DNA of 8,404 bases from an uncultured Verrucomicrobiota bacterium. GTDB taxonomy: Bacteria; Verrucomicrobiota; Verrucomicrobiia; Limisphaerales; UBA9464. How positions within the stretch are numbered: position 1 is the stretch's first letter; each line of letters opens with the position of its first letter. The notes beneath the pieces were generated by a model that saw only the letters and a program-made list of their open reading frames with translations, did no database searches and was not told where the DNA came from. Positions 1 through 6,842 of the stretch are shown here, piece after piece. A program made the translations under genes and the position numbers. The stretch spans positions 1-8,404 of the forward strand of contig CAIPFS010000191.1 of the NCBI GenBank assembly GCA_903864375.1, read 5' to 3'.

Positions 1-2505
1 TCCACCAATGAGGGAGGACGACTGCCGGTCGATAAATACCTGGCGGCCAGTCTGGAATGCCGGGAAGACCCGTCCGAAGACTCATGGGAGAGCATTGCTC
101 GAAAGCACGGTCTTAGCCCGAAGTACCTGAGGCTTCTGGTTCGAACCCTTCAATCTCCTCAACCCTCCCTGCTGCTGGACCCCATCCGAATGCATTGGCG
201 CAGCGCCGGGACCGCCAATCTGTCATCGCTGGCCAATGAAATAGGTGTCTGGCAAAAGGCCCTATGGAAATTCTCATCGGTCGGCCACATTGGAAAGGTG
301 GGTGGACCCAAGGCCTGGATGGAGCCGGTGACTCCGTTGGCCAATCTTCAGGAGTTCCGCTTCAAACTGGCTCCGACCAATACCGCCCAACCGATGACGG
401 TTTATCTGGTCGTGGGTGATGTGGGCGATGGCGACGGACAGGATGTTGCCGTCTGGGAGCGTCCGCGACTTGCCATTGCCGGCCAACCGGATCTACCGCT
501 TCGTGCCGTCTGGACCATGGCATCGACCAACGCCACCGCTGCGGCGTCGACAGGGGATTCGGGCACGGGGTCGTGGGGCCTGGACCCGGCATTGTTTGGT
601 CATGGGCTTGAGGGAGAAGTTTTCGAACCCGACAGCATTGTGATTCGGGCGCCGTCGGTCTTGGAGGTTCGACTGCCGGCCACTCTGGCGGCCGGTGCCG
701 AGTTGGTGGCGACGGGACGACTGGTACCCGGGGCCGGAGATGGAGGCAGCGTGCAATTCCAAATCACCACCAACCGTCCGGTCCTGGCCAACGGCGTGTG
801 GGAAACCGGGACCAAAGTCACGGAGACCGGGGGAGTCTGGACCTCGGATCATCGTCGATTGTCCCTTGCCAGCCCCATCATTGTCGCGGATGCCGGACCT
901 GTCCGGAATCAATACGAGGCGGCCATGGAGGAGTTCCGGCAACTCTTCCCGGCGGCACTGTGCTACACCAAAATTGTCCCCGTGGATGAAGTGGTGACAC
1001 TGACCCTTTTTTATCGGGAAGACGAAGTGCTGGCGCGCCTGATGTTGAGTGAGGACGAGCGGGTGCGCCTGGACCAGCTATGGAGCGAACTCCATTTTGT
1101 GAGTCGGGACGCGCTGACCCTGGTGGATGGATTCGAACAGCTCTGGCAGTTTGCCACCCAGGATGCCGACCCCAAGGTGTTCGAGCCCTTGCGTGAACCC
1201 ATCCAGCGGCGCGCAGCGGAATTCCGCCAGACGCTGACCAACGCCCAGCCCAAACAAATCGATGCCGTCCTTGCCTGGGCCGGGCGGGCTTATCGGCGGC
1301 CCTTGCGTGAAGGAGAGTCCGAGGAACTCCGGGGTCTTTATCAGACATTGCGCACGGAGGAATTATCCCACGAGGACGCGATTCGATTGACGCTGGCCCG
1401 GGTGTTGGTGTCTCCCTCTTTTTTGTACCATGCCGAAAGTCCGGTTTCGGGAAAGACGCAGGGTCCTGTCAGTCCTCTGGAGTTGGCCAACCGCCTCGGT
1501 TATTTCATCTGGTCTTCGGCACCAGACGCCGCCCTGCGGACCGCGGCAGAATCTGGTGAGTTGACGCGTAAAGAGGCGCTGACAGCCCACACCCGCCGAA
1601 TGCTGCGCGACGCCCGGGTCCGACGATTGGCCACGGAATTTGCGTGTGCCTGGCTTCATATTTACGGCTTCGACGAATCCGGTGAAAAGAGCGATCGGCA
1701 ATTCCCCACCTTCGCCGGACTGCGGGGTGCGATGTATGAGGAAACCATCCGGTACTTCACCGATTTCTTTCAGGACGACCGCTCCGTGCTTGATCTGCTG
1801 GGAGGCGACACCACGTTTTTGAACGGGGCCCTGGCGAAGCATTATGGCATTCCCGGAGTGGAGGGGGACGAATGGCGGCGGGTCGAAGGTGTTGGAGCCT
1901 TCGGGCGCGGTGGCATCCTGGGTCAGGCAACCGTCCTGGCGCAAAATTCGGGGGCCTCACGAACAAGCCCCATTCTCCGGGGAAATTGGGTGAGCGAAGT
2001 GCTGCTGGGCGAAAAACTGCCGCGGCCGCCCAAGGATGTCCCGAAATTGCCTGAGGAGGAGGATACGTCTGGCCTCAGCGTTCGGGAATTAACCCAAAAG
2101 CACAGCGCCGACCCCCGATGTGCCGGGTGCCACATTCGCATGGATGGTTTTGGTCTGGCCCTGGAGGGATATGATGCCATTGGACGGCGGCGTGATCGTG
2201 ATCTGGGAAATCGAGCCATCGATACCCATGGAACCCTTCAGGACGGAACCGTTTTGGAAGGCGCCGACGGACTCCGTCAATACCTTCTTCATCAGCGACG
2301 GGATGCATTCGTGACGCAGTTCTGCCGCAAGCTGCTGGGCTATGCCCTGGGCCGTTCGATTCAATTATCAGACCGACCCCTGCTGACGGAAATGCGGTCT
2401 CAGTTGGCGGCGAACCAATTTCAAGTGAGCGCCGCCATCCATGCAATTGTCAACAGTCGGCAATTCCGTGAAATCCGCGGTCGTGATTTTACCTCCACCG
2501 AGTAG
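1..2505 (+). CDS. DUF1592/DUF1588/DUF1585-family c-type cytochrome-like protein, 5' truncated
   Basis: The frame is open from base 1 to the TAG at 2503-2505, giving 834 residues, so the real start lies outside the window; the first in-frame ATG at 190 is internal. Window residues 1-60 are helical (a WESIARKHGLSPKYL-like stretch), and about 90-280 look beta-rich without a recognised fold. The family modules then follow in usual order: DUF1595 at about 407-478 (AYRRPL and SPSFLYHAE), DUF1592 at about 491-617 (LANRLGYFIWSS, then FLNGALAKHYGIPG), DUF1588 at about 630-736 (GGILGQA, SPILRGNWV), and DUF1585 at about 741-825. One haem c-binding motif, CAGCH, lies at residues 707-711 (bases 2119-2133). 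Related proteins usually also have an N-terminal cytochrome c domain and DUF1587, which would lie upstream. The family is known from Planctomycetota and Verrucomicrobiota, with no established biochemical role; export and haem attachment are inferred. The DUF1552 gene directly downstream is its usual partner. Confidence 0.9.
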   Translation, partial: STNEGGRLPVDKYLAASLECREDPSEDSWESIARKHGLSPKYLRLLVRTLQSPQPSLLLDPIRMHWRSAGTANLSSLANEIGVWQKALWKFSSVGHIGKVGGPKAWMEPVTPLANLQEFRFKLAPTNTAQPMTVYLVVGDVGDGDGQDVAVWERPRLAIAGQPDLPLRAVWTMASTNATAAASTGDSGTGSWGLDPALFGHGLEGEVFEPDSIVIRAPSVLEVRLPATLAAGAELVATGRLVPGAGDGGSVQFQITTNRPVLANGVWETGTKVTETGGVWTSDHRRLSLASPIIVADAGPVRNQYEAAMEEFRQLFPAALCYTKIVPVDEVVTLTLFYREDEVLARLMLSEDERVRLDQLWSELHFVSRDALTLVDGFEQLWQFATQDADPKVFEPLREPIQRRAAEFRQTLTNAQPKQIDAVLAWAGRAYRRPLREGESEELRGLYQTLRTEELSHEDAIRLTLARVLVSPSFLYHAESPVSGKTQGPVSPLELANRLGYFIWSSAPDAALRTAAESGELTRKEALTAHTRRMLRDARVRRLATEFACAWLHIYGFDESGEKSDRQFPTFAGLRGAMYEETIRYFTDFFQDDRSVLDLLGGDTTFLNGALAKHYGIPGVEGDEWRRVEGVGAFGRGGILGQATVLAQNSGASRTSPILRGNWVSEVLLGEKLPRPPKDVPKLPEEEDTSGLSVRELTQKHSADPRCAGCHIRMDGFGLALEGYDAIGRRRDRDLGNRAIDTHGTLQDGTVLEGADGLRQYLLHQRRDAFVTQFCRKLLGYALGRSIQLSDRPLLTEMRSQLAANQFQVSAAIHAIVNSRQFREIRGRDFTSTE

Positions 2506-2547
2506 CGGAATATTATTTCCTTCCAACAGCCACCCCTCTTGAGAGCC

Positions 2548-3852
2548 ATGAACCGACACCTTTTCAGCCGACGCACCTTTCTTCGGGGCGTGGGCGTCTC
2601 GATGGCCCTTCCGTGGATGGAATCGCTCCCGGTGTGGGGTGATACCGCCCCGGCATCGAAGCCAGCCAGCGAGGCGCCGGTTCGCCTGGCCGTTCTGTTC
2701 TCCGGCAACGGATTTCACAGCCAGGAATGGTGGGCCCGGGGCGAAGGCGCACAGTTGGAGTTGGGCAAGGTGCTGGCCCCATTGCAGGACCTGCGGTCCA
2801 AAATGGTTTTTGTCCGCGGCCTCTACAACGCCGAGGCGCAGAAGGGCAACATTCACAGTTCTCAAACCGGAAATCTGTTATCGGGGGCACCCCTGGCCTC
2901 GGGGGGCGAGATTCGGTCTGGAACCAGCGTCGACCAGTGGATTGCTCAGCAGTACGGTCGTTCGACCAAGGTGCCCAGCCTCGTGCTGGGTTGCGAGAAG
3001 TCGAACCCGTCAGTTCATAAGAACTACTCCATGATTTACAGCTCCCATATCTCGTGGAGCTCTCCGACCAGTCCCACTCCGCTGGAAATCTATCCGGCAC
3101 TGGCGTTTGACCGGATGTTCAAGGACGGCGCCAGCCGGGGTGACAAAAGCGTCCTCGACGCCGTGCTGGCGGATGCCACCGATCTGCGCCGGCGCATCAG
3201 CAATCCAGATCAACGTAAACTGGATGAGTATCTCGATTCCGTCCGTGACGTGGAACTGCGCATCGAGGGAGCGGGCCGGAAAGGTGAATTGCAGGGATGG
3301 CGTCCGACACTCGAGAAGCCGAACATTCCGCGCCCTCCCGAGGGAATTCCGCAGGATATTGGTGAGCACATGCGACTGATGGCAGATTTATTGGTGTTGG
3401 GATTTCAGACCGACACCACCCGGATCACCACGTTGAAACTCAACAATGATCATTCATCACTCCGGTTTCCTAATCTGGGTGTCGACTACATGATCCATCA
3501 CCTGTTGTCCCATTCCGATACGGCGGACTGGCTGAAGGTCAACCAGTTCTTTGTGGAACAAGTGGCCTACATTGGCCGCAAGCTGAACTCCATCCAGGAG
3601 GGTTCGCGGACCCTGCTCGACAACACCCTGCTGATGTATTGCTCGAGCATGATGTCGGGCAATCACAACAATGACGAACTTCCGGTCGTGCTGCTCGGGG
3701 GTGGCGGAGGGCGGGTCCAGGGTGGACGGGTCCTGAACTACCGGGAAAAGCCCGATCGCCAGATGTGCCGCCTGTATCTGTCGATGCTCGATAAGATGAA
3801 CCTGCATCCCGGGGAATTCGGCGACGCAAGACTTCCCCTCGAGGAGGTTTAG
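2548..3852 (+). CDS. DUF1552 family protein with Tat signal peptide
   Basis: This 434-residue protein starts with a twin-arginine signal: SRRTFLRG at residues 7-14, followed by a short hydrophobic stretch (VGVSMALP) and an Ala/Pro-rich mature start near residue 30. It is therefore predicted to be folded in the cytoplasm and exported by Tat. The body matches DUF1552, seen in the early LAVLFSGNGFH segment, the IHSSQTGNLLSG segment, the LKLNNDHSS segment and the C-terminal LLGGGGGRVQGGRVL region. Length is normal for the family. I chose ATG 2548; an in-frame TTG at 2539 would add three residues. Neither has a good Shine-Dalgarno: the nearest purine run, GAGAG at 2541-2545, is only two bases from the ATG. 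It begins 42 bases after the DUF1592-type gene on the same strand with no terminator between, so an operon is likely. No enzyme activity is established for DUF1552; it is often discussed alongside sulfatase/alkaline phosphatase-like DUF1501 proteins, a link I cannot test here. Confidence 0.92.
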   Translation: MNRHLFSRRTFLRGVGVSMALPWMESLPVWGDTAPASKPASEAPVRLAVLFSGNGFHSQEWWARGEGAQLELGKVLAPLQDLRSKMVFVRGLYNAEAQKGNIHSSQTGNLLSGAPLASGGEIRSGTSVDQWIAQQYGRSTKVPSLVLGCEKSNPSVHKNYSMIYSSHISWSSPTSPTPLEIYPALAFDRMFKDGASRGDKSVLDAVLADATDLRRRISNPDQRKLDEYLDSVRDVELRIEGAGRKGELQGWRPTLEKPNIPRPPEGIPQDIGEHMRLMADLLVLGFQTDTTRITTLKLNNDHSSLRFPNLGVDYMIHHLLSHSDTADWLKVNQFFVEQVAYIGRKLNSIQEGSRTLLDNTLLMYCSSMMSGNHNNDELPVVLLGGGGGRVQGGRVLNYREKPDRQMCRLYLSMLDKMNLHPGEFGDARLPLEEV

Positions 3853-3916
3853 CCATTCAGGCGGGTCCGTCGATTTCGAAACTCGCCAGCACGGGGTCCC
3901 CGGCTACTTTACACCC

Positions 3917-4390
3917 ATGAAATTGCGAGCGCTGTTTCCTGTTCTTCTGGTCGTGTGTGCGGGCTGTGCCACCAGCCAGCCCAAGCGGAGACCCATCGTG
4001 ACGGTGGGCGACCCGGAGCTTCAATTGCTCCAAACCGACCGCGATTTTTCACAACTTGCCCAGGAAGCCGGGGCCTCCACAGCCTTTTCCCGGTACAGCG
4101 ACGCCGCGACCATCCGCATCACCGCCAGTGGACCGCTCGTCCAAGGGGGGGAACAAATCCGCATCGCCCTCCAACAAATGCCTCCCGGATCGGTGCTCGC
4201 ATGGATTCCGCGCGAAGCCCACGTCGCCATTGGCGGGGACCTGGGATGGACCTGGGGCGATTTTGAGTTCAAACCGGCCCCGGGCGACATGTCGGCTCCC
4301 ACCCACGGACGGTATCTGACCGTCTGGCATCGTTCCGGAGATGGCAGTTGGCGAATCAGCGCCGATATCGGGAACGAGGCCACACAATAG
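3917..4390 (+). CDS. Predicted lipoprotein with NTF2/SnoaL-like (DUF4440-type) domain
   Basis: This is a 157-residue protein. Residues 1-17 form a lipoprotein-type signal: basic start (MKLR), hydrophobic core, then CAGC with the probable lipidated cysteine at 17. The -1 Gly and -2 Ala fit a lipobox, but -3 is Cys14 rather than Leu. The mature part opens with a DRDFSQLAQEAG-like helix and continues with AFSRYSDAATIRI, a GDLGWTWGDFEF strand, a GRYLTVWHRSGDGSWRI strand pair and a final DIGN. This is the pattern of DUF4440/SnoaL-like proteins of the NTF2 cone fold, which range from small-molecule enzymes to ligand-binding proteins. No catalytic residues can be assigned. It lies 64 bases after the DUF1552 gene; it could be read through from it or start separately. 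No Shine-Dalgarno precedes the ATG. The terminator at 4502-4537 probably ends this transcript. Export and envelope location are inferred from the signal. Confidence 0.82.
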   Translation: MKLRALFPVLLVVCAGCATSQPKRRPIVTVGDPELQLLQTDRDFSQLAQEAGASTAFSRYSDAATIRITASGPLVQGGEQIRIALQQMPPGSVLAWIPREAHVAIGGDLGWTWGDFEFKPAPGDMSAPTHGRYLTVWHRSGDGSWRISADIGNEATQ

Positions 4391-4501
4391 CCATTATTAG
4401 GGCGTATTGGGTTACGCCGAATGGGCAGGCGGCGCGTCACCGGGTTCACCGGAAACAAAACCCATCCGATACGGTGGTCTTGCACGCCTCAAGCACCCAC
4501 T
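4391..4501 (+). other. Non-coding 3' stretch with small hairpins
   Basis: This 111-base stretch separates the lipoprotein stop from the terminator and holds no convincing gene. A perfect 6-bp hairpin sits at 4401-4418 (GGCGTA, six-base loop, TACGCC). The inverted pair ATGGG/CCCAT at about 4421-4425 and 4460-4464 encloses a short CCGG-loop-CCGG hairpin. The simplest reading is a 3' untranslated region; a small RNA released from the transcript end is possible but unproven. No sigma-70-like promoter stands out within it. Confidence 0.35.
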
Positions 4502-4537
4502 CGGCCCCGGGACCGGAAATCCCGGGGCCGCTTTTTT
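4502..4537 (+). terminator. Rho-independent terminator after the lipoprotein gene
   Basis: An 11-bp perfect GC-rich stem (CGGCCCCGGGA at 4502-4512 pairing with 4520-4530) closes a seven-base loop and is followed by C and six T residues at 4532-4537. The T tract lies on the + strand side, so it acts on transcripts of the rightward genes. On the - strand the hairpin is preceded by A residues and followed by no T run, so it would be at most a weak stop for the converging transketolase transcript. Confidence 0.93.
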
Positions 4538-4575
4538 GGCTCACCGTCGCTGGACGATGAGGCGTCGGCCCTGGT

Positions 4576-6651
4576 TCAACCGATCAAACGCAGTGCGGCT
4601 TCAGCCATTTTCGGGCCGGTCAGGCCGTACTTCTCGTACAATTCTTCGGCCAGGTAGGCGGATTGTCCGAATTCACCGGGGATGCCGAGGCTGACCACCC
4701 GATGCGGCTCGCCGGCCTGGGAAAGGGCGTGACTCAGTTGGGCACCCATGCCGCCAACGATCTGGTGATCTTCAATCGTCACCAGGCGTCCGCCCGAGCG
4801 TCGCAGGGCCGGCGCGATGGTATCGAGGTCGGGCCGGTTGACGAACGGGGCATTGATCACGGTGGCGGACTTGCCATGGCTTGCGAGAATTTTTGCCGCC
4901 TCCAGGCACTTGCTGAAGAGCGGGCCGCAGCCCACCAGGACCACGTCCTCTCCCTGTTGAATGACCTGGGCCTTGAGCCATTCAAAACGGCTGCCTTCGA
5001 CCCAGCTCAATGGATAATTTTCGCGACCGACGAAGAAGATGCAGCTTTCACCGTCACGACCCGCCGTGCGTTCGTCTGCGATATGATGGATGGCGGCATG
5101 GATGAAGGCTTCGGCCTCGTCCGAGCAGCTGGGGGAGACCACAATGGTGTGCGGGATGGAGCTGATCGCCGCGAAGTAGGTGGTGGCCTGGTGAGAGGCA
5201 CCGTCGGCGGCGTCCTGAAACCCGACGTGAGAGAAGATGGCGATGACGGGTGCCTGCGAGAGGGCGGCCATCGTCAGCGGAAGATTTCCCTTGGTGATAC
5301 CAAACTGGCCGAACGTGTCGACGATGGGAATGAAACCCGCCTTGCTCAGGCCGGCACCGACGCTGACCATGTTGGCCTCGGCAATGCCCACTTCCACGAA
5401 GCGGTTGGTGGCCTTTTGGAAGGGACTGATACCCGTCGAGCCCTGCACGTCGGAGGAAACGGAATAGACGGGCAATCCCTCCTGCGCGGCGCGCACAGCC
5501 CCCTTGGCCAGACCGGCCTGGACTTTGTCTTTCTTCACCGCCGGGGCAGACGGGGTGGCCGCCGGGGCTGCCGCCGCCTTCGCCTTCTTGTCGGCCTCCT
5601 TCTTTTCCCAATCGGCCCGGAGGGAATGTCCCCAGGCGAGAAGTTCCGAGGGTGGTTGATCGCCCACGTACAGTTCGGTAAGCCAATCGAGGATCTTCTC
5701 CCCGTTGGCCAGCGGAAACCCGTGGCCCCCGGCCGGGTTTTCCTCGGTCGACTTGATGCCAAATCCCTTGACCGTCTTGAGCCAGAGACAGACCGGCTTG
5801 TTGGGGTTGGCCCGGGCGGCGGTGAGACCCGCCTCGACTGCTTCTAACACCTCCGGAAGGTGGTTGCCGTGCGGCACCCGGATGACATTCCAGCCGAGGT
5901 CGTCGAGCGCCTCAAACGAAGGCTGCATCGAAAAGGAATCCTTGGTGATACGGCCTGAAAGTTTCGTGTCATTGTCTGACAGCACCAGCAGGAACGGATT
6001 CACCCGTCCTTTGTCGGCCAGCCCCGGTATCGCGGCAAAAGACTCCCGGGCTTCACCCTCCATGGCCGCCCCGTCGCTCAACAGGCAGATGGTGACCCGA
6101 TCGCGGGCAGCGATCTTGTCGGCGATCGCCAATCCCTGAGCCACGGGCAACGACGAACTCAACGGGCCGTTGGAAATGAGGACGCCCTCCGGATTGAGAT
6201 GCGACTCACCGTGGCCGGTCAGTTTGGAATGGATGCTCCGGAACCCTTTGAGCGATTCGAAGTTGGTGCCATCGAAGCCGTACAGAGCCCGGATGGCATA
6301 AATGCCGTTTTCGCAGTGGCCGGCGTCGTTGACAAAATTGTATGCCTCGTACCAGGGCCGGGTGGTCTCACTGAACATGACCGCATGCACCGCCGAGCTG
6401 ACCTCGGCGAACGCGGCCGGTCCGCCCCAGTGACAGGCGGCTCCGCCCACCACGGCGTGAACATCCATCAAGGCCACCAAGGCGCGGATGGCCCGGGGGT
6501 CGGCGGCAACCACCGGATGGCCGGATGCCCCCTTCAATTCCACCGGGTATTTCGGAGGGCCCGACGGGGTGGGGGCCAGCTTCGAGCGAACCGGGAGCGG
6601 ACGGAGCGGCGGGAGTTCTACTTTGGCAACGGGTGTTGTATCAGCAGCCAT
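4576..6651 (-). CDS. tkt: Transketolase, single-chain
   Basis: Transketolase moves two-carbon ketol units between sugar phosphates in the non-oxidative pentose phosphate pathway, using thiamine diphosphate (TPP) and a divalent metal. The preferred ATG at 6651 gives 691 residues, normal for the family; a TTG at 6732 in the same frame would add 27 unlikely residues. Residues about 50-345 form the pyrophosphate-binding domain: ACHWGG with His73, NGPLSSS at 161-167, metal/TPP motif SDG at 192-194 with MEGE and Asn227, and His310 in GGHGFPL. An Ala/Pro/Lys-rich linker occupies about 349-376. The pyrimidine-binding domain follows, with SSDVQGST at 399-406, VGIAEANM containing the probable catalytic Glu425, His475, DGASHQ at 483-488 and Arg543. 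The C-terminal domain begins near 568. The usual first Gly of the GDG motif is Ser192. The C-terminal half resembles archaeal-type split transketolase and DXS, but its length and the conserved substrate residues favour transketolase. No Shine-Dalgarno is visible, and no clear terminator of its own follows. Confidence 0.87.
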   Translation of the reverse strand: MAADTTPVAKVELPPLRPLPVRSKLAPTPSGPPKYPVELKGASGHPVVAADPRAIRALVALMDVHAVVGGAACHWGGPAAFAEVSSAVHAVMFSETTRPWYEAYNFVNDAGHCENGIYAIRALYGFDGTNFESLKGFRSIHSKLTGHGESHLNPEGVLISNGPLSSSLPVAQGLAIADKIAARDRVTICLLSDGAAMEGEARESFAAIPGLADKGRVNPFLLVLSDNDTKLSGRITKDSFSMQPSFEALDDLGWNVIRVPHGNHLPEVLEAVEAGLTAARANPNKPVCLWLKTVKGFGIKSTEENPAGGHGFPLANGEKILDWLTELYVGDQPPSELLAWGHSLRADWEKKEADKKAKAAAAPAATPSAPAVKKDKVQAGLAKGAVRAAQEGLPVYSVSSDVQGSTGISPFQKATNRFVEVGIAEANMVSVGAGLSKAGFIPIVDTFGQFGITKGNLPLTMAALSQAPVIAIFSHVGFQDAADGASHQATTYFAAISSIPHTIVVSPSCSDEAEAFIHAAIHHIADERTAGRDGESCIFFVGRENYPLSWVEGSRFEWLKAQVIQQGEDVVLVGCGPLFSKCLEAAKILASHGKSATVINAPFVNRPDLDTIAPALRRSGGRLVTIEDHQIVGGMGAQLSHALSQAGEPHRVVSLGIPGEFGQSAYLAEELYEKYGLTGPKMAEAALRLIG

Positions 6652-6793
6652 GGCGCGAATGGGTTGGGTCAATGTCGTGGCCGGAATGGAATCCGGTCCA
6701 CAACGGGAAAGGGTTACGGGGTGGAACCGCAAAGGAAAGCGTCAAAATGGATTCCAGTCAGATGCCACGCGACCGTGACGGAACGATTCCCAC
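6652..6793 (-). promoter_or_regulatory. Presumed transketolase leader/promoter region
   Basis: These 142 bases lie between the rpsA terminator and the transketolase ATG and must hold the promoter if transketolase is transcribed separately. On the - strand a TTGACG that would suit a -35 box lies at 6745-6740, but no matching -10 box sits 16-18 bases on; the closest TA-containing hexamer, TAACCC, is about 23 bases downstream. A small hairpin (CCGGA, six-base loop, TCCGG) lies at 6681-6696. The assignment rests on position, not on a recognised promoter. Confidence 0.3.
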
Positions 6794-6824
6794 AAAAAAG
6801 GCGCGCCCCGCTTAGGGCGCGCCT
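6794..6824 (-). terminator. Rho-independent terminator after rpsA
   Basis: Read on the - strand, a perfect 10-bp stem (AGGCGCGCCC pairing with GGGCGCGCCT, six-base loop) is followed at once by six T residues (A at 6794-6799 on the + strand). It begins 18 bases after the rpsA stop codon. It should end most rpsA transcripts before the transketolase gene, whose start is 142 bases further on. Each arm contains the palindrome GGCGCGCC. Confidence 0.95.
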
Positions 6825-6842
6825 GGTTGCAAAATGCGGGGA

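Noticed and set aside
190..192. ATG at 190 as the start of the DUF1592-type gene
   Set aside because: The same frame is open to base 1 and encodes plausible helical sequence continuous with the rest, and family members are longer at the N-terminus.
2506..2547. GGAATATTATTTCC between the first two genes as a terminator or operator
   Set aside because: The stem is only four base pairs (GGAA/TTCC) without a T tract, and the gene pair is expected to be co-transcribed.
4430..4460. tRNA-like GGTTCACC segment
   Set aside because: No acceptor stem, anticodon arm or CCA-compatible end can be built around it; it only forms a four-base-pair hairpin.
4663..5847. A 394-codon open frame on the + strand opposite transketolase
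   Set aside because: Its product is Gly/Asp/Arg-rich and low in recognisable motifs, and it lies fully antisense to a clearly conserved gene. Long antisense frames are expected in GC-rich genes.
6740..6745. TTGACG on the - strand as a -35 box for transketolase
   Set aside because: The bases 16-18 positions downstream do not resemble a -10 box; the nearest candidate, TAACCC, is at an unworkable spacing of about 23 bases.
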